Shown: positions 17,517 to 26,506, counted from the stretch's first letter. The stretch: DNA of 64,000 bases from Reinekea marinisedimentorum (GCF_004341165.1 NZ_SLZR01000001.1:62001-126000); one strand, 5' to 3'. Numbers and translations are program-made. Notes: generated by a model from the sequence alone, not told the origin.

Positions 17517-19925
17517 GTGGCCAGCTTCGGTTATTTCGATGACACCGCCAGGGAATACGTTATCACCAATCCAAAGACGCCGGTAAAGTGGTGCAACTAT
17601 GTGGGTACGCTCGATTTCGGCGGCCTGATCGACACCACCGGTGGGGCATTAATCTGCCGCAAAGACCCGGCTCTGAACCGCATTACCAAGTACATTGCGC
17701 AGATGCCACAATCCGATTTCAAGGGCTCTACCATTTACCTTAAGGTGACCGGCGCGGGCGGCAGCACCATCTTTTCGCCCTTCTTAACGCCCACCCTATT
17801 GCCGCTGGATTCCTTCGAATGCCGGGTGGGCCTGGGCTACACCCGTTGGGTTGTCGAGGCTTATGGCGTGCGCGCCTGCATTACGGCCTTTGTACCGGCG
17901 GGCTCGGAAGTGCTGTTACAGGACATACAGATCACCAACATCAGCGATGAAACGCTGACTGTTGAGGTGATCCCTGTTTATGAATTCTCACACTTCGATG
18001 CCCTAAAGCAACTGGTGAATGCCGACTGGGTGCCGCAGACCATGTCAGTGAAGGCTCACTATGAAGCCAACGGCCGCATTACGCTGGCTCAGTACGCCTT
18101 TATGAAGAAAGATACTGAAGTGAACTACGTTACCTGTGACCGGGCCGTGGCCGCCTTTGATGGTGACCGCCGGGTATTTCTGGGCGAAAACGAGTTTGGC
18201 TCGTGGGCATCGCCGAAATCACTGCACGGATACCTGCTCAATAACTCTGAAAGTGCCCGTGGCGATAACATCGCTGCATTGCAGATTCAGCTGGGCGATC
18301 TGCGGCCGGGGCAGAGCGAGCGTACCATCACCCAGCTGGGCCAAAAGTCATCACTGGAAGCCGCCGCGGAACAGATTGACACCTACCGCGATGCGGCCAA
18401 TGTGGATGCGGCCTTTCAGCAGCAAGCCAGCTTCTGGGACGATTACCTTTCGGCTCTGGTGGTGAATACACCGGATGCAGCGCTCAATTCGATGCTCAAT
18501 ATCCACAACCCAAGGCAGTGCCATACCACCAAGAACTGGTCGCGTTATCTGTCGCTGTATCAGCTTGGCTACGGTGCACGCGGTATTGGCTTCCGCGATT
18601 CCTCGCAGGATCTGATCGGCGTGATGTCACACATGCCGGAGCAGGCGCGTGAGTTTCTGGAACGGCTGCTTACCGTGCAAAACCCGGATGGTTCCGCCAT
18701 GCATCAGTATTTCCCTTTGACCATGGAAGCCAATGAAGGCGACAGCCGGGAAGAGCCGGGCCACGCCAGCTTCTATGGCGATGATCACCTGTGGGCGGTG
18801 TTAACCTGCACACAATATCTGAAGGAAACCGGTGATGTGGCCTTTCTGGAAAAGCCTCTGCCCTACTACAGCAAGCATCTGAAGCCTGAAAACCGCGAAC
18901 AGGGCAGCGTTCTCGACCACCTGATGCGCGCTCTGAATTTCACCTTCACCAACACCGGCAAGCATCAGCTGCCGCTGCTCGGGTTTGCCGACTGGAACGA
19001 TACCGTCAATCTGCCGGAGGGCGCCGAAAGCCTGTTCGTTGCCAACCTGTTTGGCAGAGCCGTACTGGAGCTGCGTGAAATCGCAGCGTTTATTAACGAT
19101 ACTCAGCTGACCACTACGCTGGATCATTACTATCAGTCGATGAAAGCCCGTGTGAACGAAGCGGCGTGGGACGGTGCCTGGTGGGTCCGCTACTTTACCG
19201 CAGAGGGTGAGCCCATTGGCTCACACCTGAACCAGCACGGCAGCATCTATACCAACGGGCAAAGCTGGCCGGTTATTTCCGGCTTTGCCGAGGGCGAGCG
19301 TGCAACGGGTGCGCTGCAGCAGGTCTATCAGAAACTGAACACCCAATACGGCATCAAGCTGGCCGGGCCGGGTTACAACGGCTACGACCCGAAACTCGGT
19401 GGCGTTTCCACCTACCCGCCCGGTGCGAAAGAAAACGGCGGTATCTTCCTGCATTCCAACCCCTGGGTAATGATCGCCGAAACTCTCACCGGTAATGGCG
19501 AGCGGGCCTACGAGTACTACAACCAGATAAACCCGGCCTACCACAACGACAATATCGAGGTGTTTGAATCTGAGCCTTACTGCTACCCGCAGAACATACT
19601 CGGTGATGAGCACAAGCAGTTTGGGCTGGCGCGTAACGCCTGGCTTTCCGGCACTGCGGCGTGGACCTACGTTGCCGGTACCCAATACATACTGGGCATT
19701 CGCCCAACCATTGGTGGTCTGATGATCGACCCGTGCATTCCATCTGACTGGGGCAATTATCAGGTCACCCGGAAATTCCGTGGTGCTACCTACAATATTG
19801 AGGTTCTAAACCCGAATGAAAAAAATAAGGGGGTTTCGGAGGTGAAGGTCGATGGCGAGGTGATTCAGGGCAATGTGCTGCCGGTGTTTGACCAGGGTAC
19901 GCATGAGGTCGTCGTAACCCTGTAA
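17517..19925 (+). CDS. GH94 disaccharide phosphorylase (cellobiose phosphorylase-like)
   Basis: An 802-residue cytoplasmic glycoside phosphorylase of family GH94. The N-terminal YFDDTAREYVITNPKTP is typical of cellobiose / chitobiose phosphorylases; an N-terminal beta-sandwich (to about 270) is followed by a linker and an (alpha/alpha)6 barrel. The DWND motif (492-495) holds the expected catalytic acid, D492. Such enzymes split beta-linked disaccharides with phosphate into sugar-1-phosphate plus a free sugar. Specificity (cellobiose, cellobionic acid, laminaribiose or another) cannot be fixed. The GTG start is backed by a strong AGGAGG five bases upstream. No sugar transporter or phosphoglucomutase is adjacent. 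Confidence 0.85.
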   Translation: MASFGYFDDTAREYVITNPKTPVKWCNYVGTLDFGGLIDTTGGALICRKDPALNRITKYIAQMPQSDFKGSTIYLKVTGAGGSTIFSPFLTPTLLPLDSFECRVGLGYTRWVVEAYGVRACITAFVPAGSEVLLQDIQITNISDETLTVEVIPVYEFSHFDALKQLVNADWVPQTMSVKAHYEANGRITLAQYAFMKKDTEVNYVTCDRAVAAFDGDRRVFLGENEFGSWASPKSLHGYLLNNSESARGDNIAALQIQLGDLRPGQSERTITQLGQKSSLEAAAEQIDTYRDAANVDAAFQQQASFWDDYLSALVVNTPDAALNSMLNIHNPRQCHTTKNWSRYLSLYQLGYGARGIGFRDSSQDLIGVMSHMPEQAREFLERLLTVQNPDGSAMHQYFPLTMEANEGDSREEPGHASFYGDDHLWAVLTCTQYLKETGDVAFLEKPLPYYSKHLKPENREQGSVLDHLMRALNFTFTNTGKHQLPLLGFADWNDTVNLPEGAESLFVANLFGRAVLELREIAAFINDTQLTTTLDHYYQSMKARVNEAAWDGAWWVRYFTAEGEPIGSHLNQHGSIYTNGQSWPVISGFAEGERATGALQQVYQKLNTQYGIKLAGPGYNGYDPKLGGVSTYPPGAKENGGIFLHSNPWVMIAETLTGNGERAYEYYNQINPAYHNDNIEVFESEPYCYPQNILGDEHKQFGLARNAWLSGTAAWTYVAGTQYILGIRPTIGGLMIDPCIPSDWGNYQVTRKFRGATYNIEVLNPNEKNKGVSEVKVDGEVIQGNVLPVFDQGTHEVVVTL

Positions 19926-19932
19926 AGAAATG

Positions 19933-19955
19933 CAGAGGCGGCACTGCCGCCTCTG
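19933..19955. terminator. Hairpin between convergent GH94 and pepP genes
   Basis: A near-perfect palindrome, CAGAGGCGGC / GCCGCCTCTG with a 3-base loop, fills the 40-base gap between two convergent stops. The flanking T-runs are weak, but the position fits a bidirectional terminator. Confidence 0.6.
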
Positions 19956-19965
19956 GAAGTTCAAC

Positions 19966-21303
19966 TTAAAACAGAGCCTGCTGAACTTCGCCGGTCATCA
20001 GGGCTTCAATATCGGCCGCCTCTTTGACCACGTCTTTGGTTAATACCTCGCAACCGGTCTTGGTGACGACCACATCATCTTCAATGCGCACACCAATACC
20101 CCGCCATTTTGGATCAACCTGATCGTTATCTGGCGAGATGTACAGACCCGGCTCAATGGTCAGTACCATGCCGGATTCCAGCACGCGCCACTGGCCGCCC
20201 ACTTTGTAATCGCCTACGTCGTGTACATCCATACCAATCCAGTGACCGGTACGGTGCATGTAGAACTCTTTATAGCTTTCATCCTCGATCAGCTGATCGA
20301 CATCGCCTTTCAACAGGCCTAATTCCACCAGCCCTTCGGTTAACACACGAACGGTCACTTCATGGGGCTCATTCCAGTGCGCGCCATCCTTTACGGCAGC
20401 AATGGCGGCGTACTGGGATTTCAGCACCAGATCGTAGATCGCACGTTGCGGCGCAGTAAAGCGGCCATTAACCGGGAAGGTTCGGGTGATGTCTGAGGCG
20501 TAATACTGCAATTCGCAACCGGCGTCGATCAACACCAGATCACCGTCGTTCAGCTTCTGGTTATTCTCAACATAGTGCAGCACGCAGGCGTTCTTGCCAC
20601 CGCCAACAATGGCGCTGTAGGCCGGGCGAAGGCTGCCTTCCATCATGCAGGTGTGTTCAATTTCGGCCTGCAGCTGATACTCGTACATGCCCGGCTTGCA
20701 AATCTGCATGGCGCGGGTATGGGCCTTGGCACTGAGCTGGGCGGCATCGGCCATGATGGCGATTTCCTGACGGGATTTTTTCAGCCGCATATCGTGCAGG
20801 ATGTGGGCAATATCGGAAAACTCTTCCGGCGGAACCGAACCCTGGCGAACCTTGCTGCGAATCTGATTCACCCAGGCCATCAGCTGGTGGTCAAAACCAG
20901 GATCCACACCCATATGGGCATACACGCGGCTTTTGCCTTCCATCAGGCCGGGCAGGATGTCGTCGATGTCATCAACCGGGAAAGCATCGTCGGCACCGAA
21001 TTCTTCAACGGCGCCATCCGGGCCGGCACGGTAGCCATCCCAGATTTCGCGCTCTTTGTCTTTGTCGCGTACAAACAGTACGTATTCCGCCTGTTCACGG
21101 CCAGGCATCAGTACACAGAGGGCATCCGGCTCGTCAAAGCCGGTCAGGTACATAAAGTCGCTGTTCTGCCGGAACGGGTAATGCACGTCGTTATTGCGGA
21201 TAACTTCTGTGGATGACGGGATGATGGCAATGCTGCCTTCATCCATACGCTCCATTAAATGGATGCGTCGCTCTCTAAATTCATTCTTGCTGATTGTTTT
21301 CAT
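19966..21303 (-). CDS. pepP: Xaa-Pro aminopeptidase
   Basis: The 445-residue M24B metallopeptidase removes the N-terminal residue of peptides with proline at position 2. The N-terminal creatinase-like domain (1-170) precedes the pita-bread catalytic domain. Metal ligands appear in order in DAGCELQYYASDITRTF (two Asp), HRTGHWIGMDVHDVG (His), TIEPGLYI (Glu) and GVRIEDDVVV (Glu). It lies 12 bases after ygfB on the same strand, the usual gammaproteobacterial ygfB-pepP pair. The ubiH/ubiI genes that often follow pepP are absent here; the gene converges on the GH94 gene instead. Confidence 0.95.
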   Translation of the reverse strand: MKTISKNEFRERRIHLMERMDEGSIAIIPSSTEVIRNNDVHYPFRQNSDFMYLTGFDEPDALCVLMPGREQAEYVLFVRDKDKEREIWDGYRAGPDGAVEEFGADDAFPVDDIDDILPGLMEGKSRVYAHMGVDPGFDHQLMAWVNQIRSKVRQGSVPPEEFSDIAHILHDMRLKKSRQEIAIMADAAQLSAKAHTRAMQICKPGMYEYQLQAEIEHTCMMEGSLRPAYSAIVGGGKNACVLHYVENNQKLNDGDLVLIDAGCELQYYASDITRTFPVNGRFTAPQRAIYDLVLKSQYAAIAAVKDGAHWNEPHEVTVRVLTEGLVELGLLKGDVDQLIEDESYKEFYMHRTGHWIGMDVHDVGDYKVGGQWRVLESGMVLTIEPGLYISPDNDQVDPKWRGIGVRIEDDVVVTKTGCEVLTKDVVKEAADIEALMTGEVQQALF

Positions 21304-21315
21304 CGCAACTCTCTC

Positions 21316-21906
21316 TTAATGGACGGTGTCTTCGCTGTCGCTCTGCTTGGGCGGCTCGTTGTATTCCAGAAACACTGTGATCGCGCTCAGGCGAACGTGT
21401 TCCGCAATGGCCAGAAAATCCTCTTCGGCCCCGTCAAAGTCGATGTCCTGCTCGGCATCCACCTGGGCAATCTCGGACAGATCTTCGAGAATTTCCTGCA
21501 GCGTTGCCGGTAAATCACTCATCTCCTTAACTACGCCGGTGGCACCAAAGCCACCTAGGAAACTGCCGGCCCATTCACTGAGCAGCAGCAGTCGGTCGGA
21601 GATCGGGCCGTCATCACCGGCGATCATCAGCGTGAAGACCATGCCTTCGTCCTGAAGCTCGGCAATGGTTTTCAAATACAGGCCCTTGAGAATGGTGACG
21701 TGGACTTCTTCAACTTCCACCGTCGGCGCGATCAGGTCGAGCGCCCAATCCAGCCAATCATCTATATTCATGCGCTTGCCGGATGCGACAACGCCGGTCA
21801 GTGAGCCGTGCAGATATGCAGGTGTGAGACTGGAACCCATTTTCACAAACAGTTCCGCTAAATCGTCGTAGTGCAGGCTAATTGCTGCGCTGTTGGTATC
21901 CGTCAT
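21316..21906 (-). CDS. YgfB/YecA family protein (UPF0149)
   Basis: A 196-residue all-helical acidic protein of the UPF0149 family. The family core is visible as HGSLTGVVASG (about 34-44), FLGGFGATG and the C-terminal Asp/Glu-rich end. Family members such as YgfB have been linked to transcription-factor interplay in Pseudomonas; the cellular role here is not known. It is upstream of and almost certainly co-transcribed with pepP. Confidence 0.88.
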   Translation of the reverse strand: MTDTNSAAISLHYDDLAELFVKMGSSLTPAYLHGSLTGVVASGKRMNIDDWLDWALDLIAPTVEVEEVHVTILKGLYLKTIAELQDEGMVFTLMIAGDDGPISDRLLLLSEWAGSFLGGFGATGVVKEMSDLPATLQEILEDLSEIAQVDAEQDIDFDGAEEDFLAIAEHVRLSAITVFLEYNEPPKQSDSEDTVH

Positions 21907-22221
21907 GGATGCTCCGTTGTGCTGTTTCCTGTCGATTTAACGACAGTTTTTCTGAGAGATAAAACGCCGCCATCCTATCATGCTGCCTGTTATGCACCAG
22001 ACCTATAAGCGCAATTTACGGTACTGCTGCTGTAAAGCTGTTTGAGCTGGCGAATTGATGTTTACATAATGCTGCTCAGATTTGTGCGTATCCCGAGAAA
22101 TTACAGCCAGTTAACGGCGAAAGGTGACATTTACCTTGAGTTTTCCCACAATGGTGACCAGAATCGATGGCTAACACACGTTACCTATCTGCTTATACAG
22201 AAATTAAGGTTTCCTAATTAA
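21907..22221. promoter_or_regulatory. Divergent promoter region ygfB / coiled-coil gene
   Basis: This 315-base gap lies between two divergent transcription units and should carry both promoters. A 6-bp hairpin, CTGTCG / CGACAG (21929-21946) with five T on the plus strand, lies close to the ygfB start. No convincing -35/-10 pair or gene was found in the rest. Confidence 0.35.
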
Positions 22222-22434
22222 ATGTCGAACCCGAACTTACTCACGCTTGAAGTAAAAATAGACGAGCTGCTTAAAGAATTTAAGCGGTTAGAGCAGGAAA
22301 AAAAGTTATTGCAGGCCGAACGCGAAGCCTGGAAAACCGAGCGCGCCAAGCTTATCAAGCAAAACGAGCTGGCTCGCTCGCGGGTCGAAGCCATGATAGA
22401 ACGACTGAAGAGCATGGAGCAGCCTGATGTCTGA
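22222..22434 (+). CDS. Small coiled-coil protein (TIGR02449 / ZapB-like)
   Basis: A 70-residue protein formed almost entirely of one coiled coil, with Leu/Lys/Glu heptads from about residue 5 to 65. It matches the TIGR02449 small protein found immediately upstream of zapA in many gammaproteobacteria, and resembles ZapB in size and shape. A role with ZapA in the division ring is inferred from position. The last 8 bases overlap the zapA start, so translation is coupled. Confidence 0.82.
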   Translation: MSNPNLLTLEVKIDELLKEFKRLEQEKKLLQAEREAWKTERAKLIKQNELARSRVEAMIERLKSMEQPDV

Positions 22435-22765
22435 GAAACAGAAAACACTGACCGTTACTATTCTGGATCGCGAATACCGTGTTGCCTGCCCAACGGGCCA
22501 GGAACATCAGCTCAGAAACGCCGCCAACACCCTGAACGACAAAATGCAGGAAATCCGCGATACCGGCAAGGTGTTCGGCATCGAGCGCATTGCCGTTATG
22601 GCCGCACTCAACCTGACCCACGAGTTGCTGCAGTCACGCCCGGATAACGACGGAGACCTGCAAACACTGCAACGGCTGACCGCCAAGATCGACAGTGCTC
22701 TGCCCACAGCCCCAGAAACCCAGGCCGAGCCGGAATTCCAGCTGAGTGACGACAAACCCTTCTAG
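22427..22765 (+). CDS. zapA: Cell division protein ZapA
   Basis: A 112-residue ZapA. The N-terminal globular domain carries VTILDREYRVACPTG (6-20) and EHQLRNAANTLNDKMQEIR; the C-terminus is helical and dimerises into a coiled coil. ZapA cross-links FtsZ filaments in the cytoplasm at the division site. The start overlaps the coiled-coil gene by 8 bases. The downstream neighbour is the 6S RNA gene, the classical gammaproteobacterial order. Confidence 0.93.
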   Translation: MSEKQKTLTVTILDREYRVACPTGQEHQLRNAANTLNDKMQEIRDTGKVFGIERIAVMAALNLTHELLQSRPDNDGDLQTLQRLTAKIDSALPTAPETQAEPEFQLSDDKPF

Positions 22766-23126
22766 CACCTACCTGCGCAACGGCCGGGTGCGCTGCGCGG
22801 CGGTTCAATAATCTGACTCAGCGGCGGCCATGGCCCCTTCACTGTTGTTTTTCGTTATTCATTCAGAATAAAAAATGCTTTAAAAGCGCCTTATAAAAAC
22901 TAAAAAATCTATTGTGTCTCCGGCCTCAGCCAAACCCGAGCCAACCCGAATAAGATTTATAAAATCTTTTTAAATCAATTAGTTACGATCAAAAAATACG
23001 CAATCAACGGGTAGAACATTTCCCACTGAATACCAGTTTTTAACGAGAAATCGGTCAGTTAACTGACCTGAGCGAATTTCTTTTTCGAAACCGGAAAGTC
23101 AAGACTGTCTTTTCGATTATTTTCCT
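22766..23126. other. Intergenic zapA to 6S RNA, no gene seen
   Basis: About 360 bases without a convincing frame. After a GC-rich start it becomes AT-rich (22850-23110) with several A- and T-runs. No strong terminator hairpin for zapA was found. The right end carries the 6S promoter. Confidence 0.4.
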
Positions 23127-23132
23127 TATAAT
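23127..23132 (+). promoter_or_regulatory. -10 box of the 6S RNA promoter
   Basis: A perfect TATAAT lies 8-9 bases before the predicted 6S 5' end (about 23140). No good -35 hexamer is found at 17 bases. Confidence 0.6.
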
Positions 23133-23139
23133 CAATTAC

Positions 23140-23315
23140 AACCCTGGGCTATTTGCCAGCCGCGAAAAGTCCTCGAGCCTATTTTACGAATTTAGGGGGC
23201 GCCTAGTTGATGTTGTGCGCATGTCTGCTCCGGCAGAAAGCCTAATACATTGCGGGGGTCACCGCCTTGGACTGCTTGGTTCAAGGTCTTCCGTAGCAGC
23301 GGTAGTCTGGGGCTA
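23140..23315 (+). ncRNA. ssrS: 6S RNA
   Basis: 6S RNA mimics an open promoter and sequesters sigma-70 RNA polymerase in stationary phase. Evidence: position between zapA and the 5-formyl-THF cyclo-ligase gene, the standard location; a closing stem in which CCCTGGGCTA (23142-23151) pairs with TAGTCTGGGG (23303-23312) over 10 positions with G-U pairs; length about 175; and the conserved 3' portion GGTTCAAGGTCTTCCG followed by GCAGCGG. A TATAAT box precedes it. Ends are approximate by a few bases. Confidence 0.88.
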
Positions 23316-23397
23316 ACCTTTCTTATCCTTCTCCTGTTCCATTAAACCCCTGTTCTATTAAACTTAGCTACCCACTCTCTGAACCGGGCCATCCGTT

Positions 23398-23991
23398 ATG
23401 GATATTGCCAGCCAAAAATCACAGATGCGTACCTTTTTGCGGCGTACACGCAGAAACCTGAGCCCCGAGCAGCAACAGGATGCGGCCTACCGGCTCAGCC
23501 AGGTTATCCGCCAACATGTCGGCCAGCAGCGAAACGTGAAGATTGCGCTCTACCATGCCAACGATGGTGAGATCGATCTTTCCTTCTTCATAGAGCAATG
23601 CCATAAGCGCGATTTTGAACTGTACATGCCGGTTATTCACAGCTTTAAGCCAACACTCTGGTTTGCGCGCTATTCACCGGGCTCTGCTATGTACAGCAAC
23701 CGCTTTGGCATTCCCGAACCCCTGCACGGTGAACCCATCGCCCCCTGGCAACTGAACCTGGTACTGCTACCGCTGGTAGGTTTTGATACGGCAGGCGGAC
23801 GCCTCGGCATGGGCGGTGGTTTTTACGACCGCACCTTTGCGCATCAGCGGCGCTGGCCAAAGAAGCCTAAATTGTTTGGGGTTGCGCATGAATGCCAGAA
23901 GGTCGAGTCGATTCCGGTTGAGGCCTGGGATATTCCGCTGGCAGGTGTATTCACCGACAAACAGGCCTACCTGAGTCGCCAGAAGCCATAA
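23398..23991 (+). CDS. fau: 5-formyltetrahydrofolate cyclo-ligase
   Basis: A 197-residue protein (YgfA/Fau family) that uses ATP to convert 5-formyl-THF to 5,10-methenyl-THF. The C-terminal motif LVGFDTAGGRLGMGGGFYDRTF binds ATP and folate and is intact; N-terminal RRTRRNLSPEQQ is typical. It follows 6S RNA by about 80 bases and, as in related genomes, may be processed from the same transcript. It ends in a strong terminator. Confidence 0.93.
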   Translation: MDIASQKSQMRTFLRRTRRNLSPEQQQDAAYRLSQVIRQHVGQQRNVKIALYHANDGEIDLSFFIEQCHKRDFELYMPVIHSFKPTLWFARYSPGSAMYSNRFGIPEPLHGEPIAPWQLNLVLLPLVGFDTAGGRLGMGGGFYDRTFAHQRRWPKKPKLFGVAHECQKVESIPVEAWDIPLAGVFTDKQAYLSRQKP

Positions 23992-23993
23992 AA

Positions 23994-24023
23994 AAACGCC
24001 TGAGGTTCTGCACCTCAGGCGTT
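23994..24023. terminator. Bidirectional terminator
   Basis: A 12-bp stem (AAACGCCTGAGG / CCTCAGGCGTTT) with a 6- to 7-base loop begins right after the fau stop. It is flanked by A-runs on the left and T on the right, so it can end both fau and the leftward small gene at 24046. Confidence 0.85.
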
Positions 24024-24045
24024 TCTGATTTCTTCTTGCCCTGAC

Positions 24046-24204
24046 TTATCGCGTCTGGTTAAGAATGATTCCTGAAGCCTGCATTTCTGCTTTACTTAAT
24101 GGCTGACGGCTTTCGCTTTGTGTCATACCAGAAAGAGTTACCCCTAAGCCCAGAATCAATACCAGTAGCACGATAATATCCGGCTTGCTCCGCTTCTTAA
24201 TCAT
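24046..24204 (-). CDS. Small single-pass membrane protein, 52 aa
   Basis: A 52-residue open frame on the minus strand: a basic N-terminus (IKKRSKPD), one hydrophobic helix (about residues 9-26, IIVLLVLILGLGVTLSG) and a polar tail ending in LNQTR. The charge pattern predicts an N-in, C-out membrane protein. It is convergent with fau, shares the terminator at 23994-24023, and its upstream region faces the divergent EVE gene. I do not recognise a family. It is short enough to be missed by gene callers. Confidence 0.6.
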   Translation of the reverse strand: MIKKRSKPDIIVLLVLILGLGVTLSGMTQSESRQPLSKAEMQASGIILNQTR

Positions 24205-24391
24205 TTTTTGATTCTTCTATTTTTTTAAGTGACTACCCGATTTACCCTTTGTTTAGTCAAAATCCTTTTTAATTGGGCAAATTGTGACGACCTTTATAGC
24301 GTAATTCTGTGCTGAGGTTCAAATAATGTTGTGCTTTTACGGCACAAATACACTTTAATTGTGCTCTAACTCAAATACTCGGAGTGAGTTT

Positions 24392-24856
24392 ATGGCCGCA
24401 TCCATCTGGCTGCTGAAAAGCGAACCCAATGAATTCTCGATTGATGACCTGCAGGCGCGCGGCAAACAGGGCGAGCCCTGGAACGGCATCCGCAACTTTC
24501 AGGCACGCAACTTTATGCGTGAAATGTCCATCGGTGACATCGCGCTGATTTACCACTCCGCCTGTAAAACACCGGCGATTGTGGGCTACGGTACCGTTAT
24601 TCAAACGGCCTACCCGGATGCCGATGCCCTGAACCCGCAAAGCAAATACTATGACGAAAAGAGCTCGGCTGGGAACAACCGCTGGAGCCTGGTGGATATT
24701 CAGTTTTCAGAGAAGTGGTCCAAGCCGGTGACCCTCAAGCAGCTAAAGACCCACCCGATACTCTCCGAAATGAAGCTCATAAAGCAGTCGCGTCTGAGCA
24801 TCTCACCGGTAACGGCGGCTGAATTCGACGAAATACTGGCGCTAAAAGACAGTTAG
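24392..24856 (+). CDS. EVE domain protein
   Basis: A 154-residue EVE-domain protein (PUA-like fold). IWLLKSEPNEFSIDDL (4-19), WNGIRNFQARNFMREM (31-46) and IALIYHS form the pocket that in related proteins recognises modified bases. The start at 24392 is preceded by GGAGTGAG; an upstream in-frame start would add 11 residues without a ribosome site. Stand-alone EVE proteins are widespread; a role in RNA or DNA modification sensing is possible. Confidence 0.9.
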   Translation: MAASIWLLKSEPNEFSIDDLQARGKQGEPWNGIRNFQARNFMREMSIGDIALIYHSACKTPAIVGYGTVIQTAYPDADALNPQSKYYDEKSSAGNNRWSLVDIQFSEKWSKPVTLKQLKTHPILSEMKLIKQSRLSISPVTAAEFDEILALKDS

Positions 24857-24949
24857 CAGGTTGTTTTTCTGTCTGTCTCACAATTACGTTGCCTGACCGT
24901 TGATTCTCTGACTACCATTTGTTTAACCCTGAGAACTGCCTGAAGCGCC

Positions 24950-25435
24950 ATGGAAAAACTGAAACCAATTAACTATTCCTCCCGCACCCTTGCGGAACTG
25001 ATCGACCAAACCAATTGGGCCAATGAGTTCAGTTGGGGGGAAATGCTGGTGATGGGTCGATACTTCACGGCGTATGAAGCTAAAAAGGGCCAGATCATCT
25101 TTTATGAAGGCGCCAAGGCTGACTACATGGGCCTGATCGTGAAAGGTGCTATTCGCATCAGCAAGACTGGGTCCAATAATCAGGTACAGCCACTGATCGT
25201 ACTGAAAGACTCGCAGACCTTTGGCGAGCAATCGCTCATTGATGGCTCCCCACGTTCGGGGCTGGCCGAGGCCATACAAGACACCAGCTTTGTCATTACC
25301 TCAAAGCGGCAGATGATGAAGATGTCTACCGAGGAGCCGAGGCTGGCCTTCAAGCTGCTATGGAAGATCTCCGAGATCCTTTCCAACCGCTTGCGCCATA
25401 CCAGCATTAAATTGCTGGATACCCCGGCGCGTTAA
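24950..25435 (+). CDS. Cyclic nucleotide-binding domain protein without HTH
   Basis: A 161-residue protein made of a single CRP-like cNMP-binding domain. The beta-roll starts near 40; the phosphate-binding cassette reads FGEQSLIDGSPRSGLAE (about 91-107), with the conserved Glu and Arg. A long C-terminal helix (125-150) would be the dimer helix, but the DNA-binding helix-turn-helix of Crp is missing; the protein ends cleanly. It may sense cAMP or another nucleotide and act through protein contacts. It lies 94 bases after the EVE gene on the same strand. Confidence 0.82.
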   Translation: MEKLKPINYSSRTLAELIDQTNWANEFSWGEMLVMGRYFTAYEAKKGQIIFYEGAKADYMGLIVKGAIRISKTGSNNQVQPLIVLKDSQTFGEQSLIDGSPRSGLAEAIQDTSFVITSKRQMMKMSTEEPRLAFKLLWKISEILSNRLRHTSIKLLDTPAR

Positions 25436-25452
25436 AGTCTGTTAACGCTGAT

Positions 25453-25938
25453 TCAGTGTTTCATCGCCGGCATATCGGTCATTTCCTGCACCGGCAACGC
25501 CAGCTCTACGGAACCGGCCTGCTCAAACTGCAGCGTTACCCGGTAAACCTCTCCGGCAACAAACGGCTTGGCAAGCCCCATAAACATCAGGTGATAGCTG
25601 CCGGGCTTGAACAGCACCTCGCCGCCGGCGGGAATGACGATGCCTTCCTTCTGCTCGGTCATTTTCATGACGCCATCTTCCATGTGTGATAGATGCAGCT
25701 CCAGCCTGGCGGCAAAGTCACCGGAAACGGACAGCAGTACATCATCGCTGCTGCCGTGATTCTGCACCAGCATAAAGCCAGCAGAGGGCGCTCCCGGCGG
25801 GCTGACCCGCGCCCAGGGCTGGTGTATTTCAATCTGACTGACGGCATCCGCAAAAGCCGTAACCGATAGCGCCATGCTGATCAGCAGCAACCAATATTTG
25901 AGTAGAATTTTCACAAGCACCCCCTTCATTCGGGTCAT
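25453..25938 (-). CDS. Periplasmic copper chaperone PCu(A)C
   Basis: A 161-residue protein with an N-terminal signal helix (about 10-30) and the PCu(A)C domain. The Cu(I) ligands expected for the family are visible in HLSHMEDGVMKM (about 82-93) and HLMFM (about 118-122). Members deliver copper to the CuA site of cytochrome c oxidase. No Sco or oxidase gene is adjacent. It converges on the cNMP-binding gene with a 17-base gap. Confidence 0.88.
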   Translation of the reverse strand: MTRMKGVLVKILLKYWLLLISMALSVTAFADAVSQIEIHQPWARVSPPGAPSAGFMLVQNHGSSDDVLLSVSGDFAARLELHLSHMEDGVMKMTEQKEGIVIPAGGEVLFKPGSYHLMFMGLAKPFVAGEVYRVTLQFEQAGSVELALPVQEMTDMPAMKH

Positions 25939-26051
25939 CTATTTTTATTCAATTAATCAGCTATTTAAAATATAGATATTTATTAGCCGTTAGCGAATAG
26001 TATCTTTGTTATATGATGCTGTGACCGAGACATTAGTACAGGAATAGAGAT

Positions 26052-26495
26052 TTGAAAATCTGGGTCGATGCCGACGCCTGCCCGGTCGCCATCAAAGATA
26101 TTATTTTCCGCGCTGCACAGCGCACACAGCTGACCACGACCTTCGTGGCGAACCACACACTGCGCGTACCTGCATCGCCGTATCTGCATTTTGTGCAGGT
26201 GGAACAAGGCTTCGATGTGGCCGATAACCTGATCGTCGTGCGCGCCGATGCCGGCGATCTGGTGATCACGCAGGATATTCCGCTGGCCGCCGAGGTCATC
26301 GAAAAGGGATGCCATGCGATAAATCCGCGAGGCGAGCGCTGGACCAAAGAAAACATCGGTGCCCGGCTGAACATCCGCGATTTCATGGAAACCATGCGTT
26401 CATCCGGCGTGCAAACCGGTGGCCCGCCAGCCCTGAACCAGCGCGATAAAATGGCGTTTGCCAATGCGCTGGACAGGATTCTGGCGAAAGCCTGA
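26052..26495 (+). CDS. YaiI/YqxD family protein (DUF188)
   Basis: A 147-residue protein with the PIN-like DUF188 fold: [10 protein letters not shown] (3-12) and the later [14 protein letters not shown] carry the acidic residues expected at a metal site. A nuclease function is suggested by the fold but not established. The TTG start follows an AGGAA ribosome site; the ORF begins with the characteristic family N-terminus, so no other start fits. Confidence 0.87.
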   Translation: MKIWVDADACPVAIKDIIFRAAQRTQLTTTFVANHTLRVPASPYLHFVQVEQGFDVADNLIVVRADAGDLVITQDIPLAAEVIEKGCHAINPRGERWTKENIGARLNIRDFMETMRSSGVQTGGPPALNQRDKMAFANALDRILAKA

Positions 26496-26506
26496 GCGGC
26501 TGCGGA

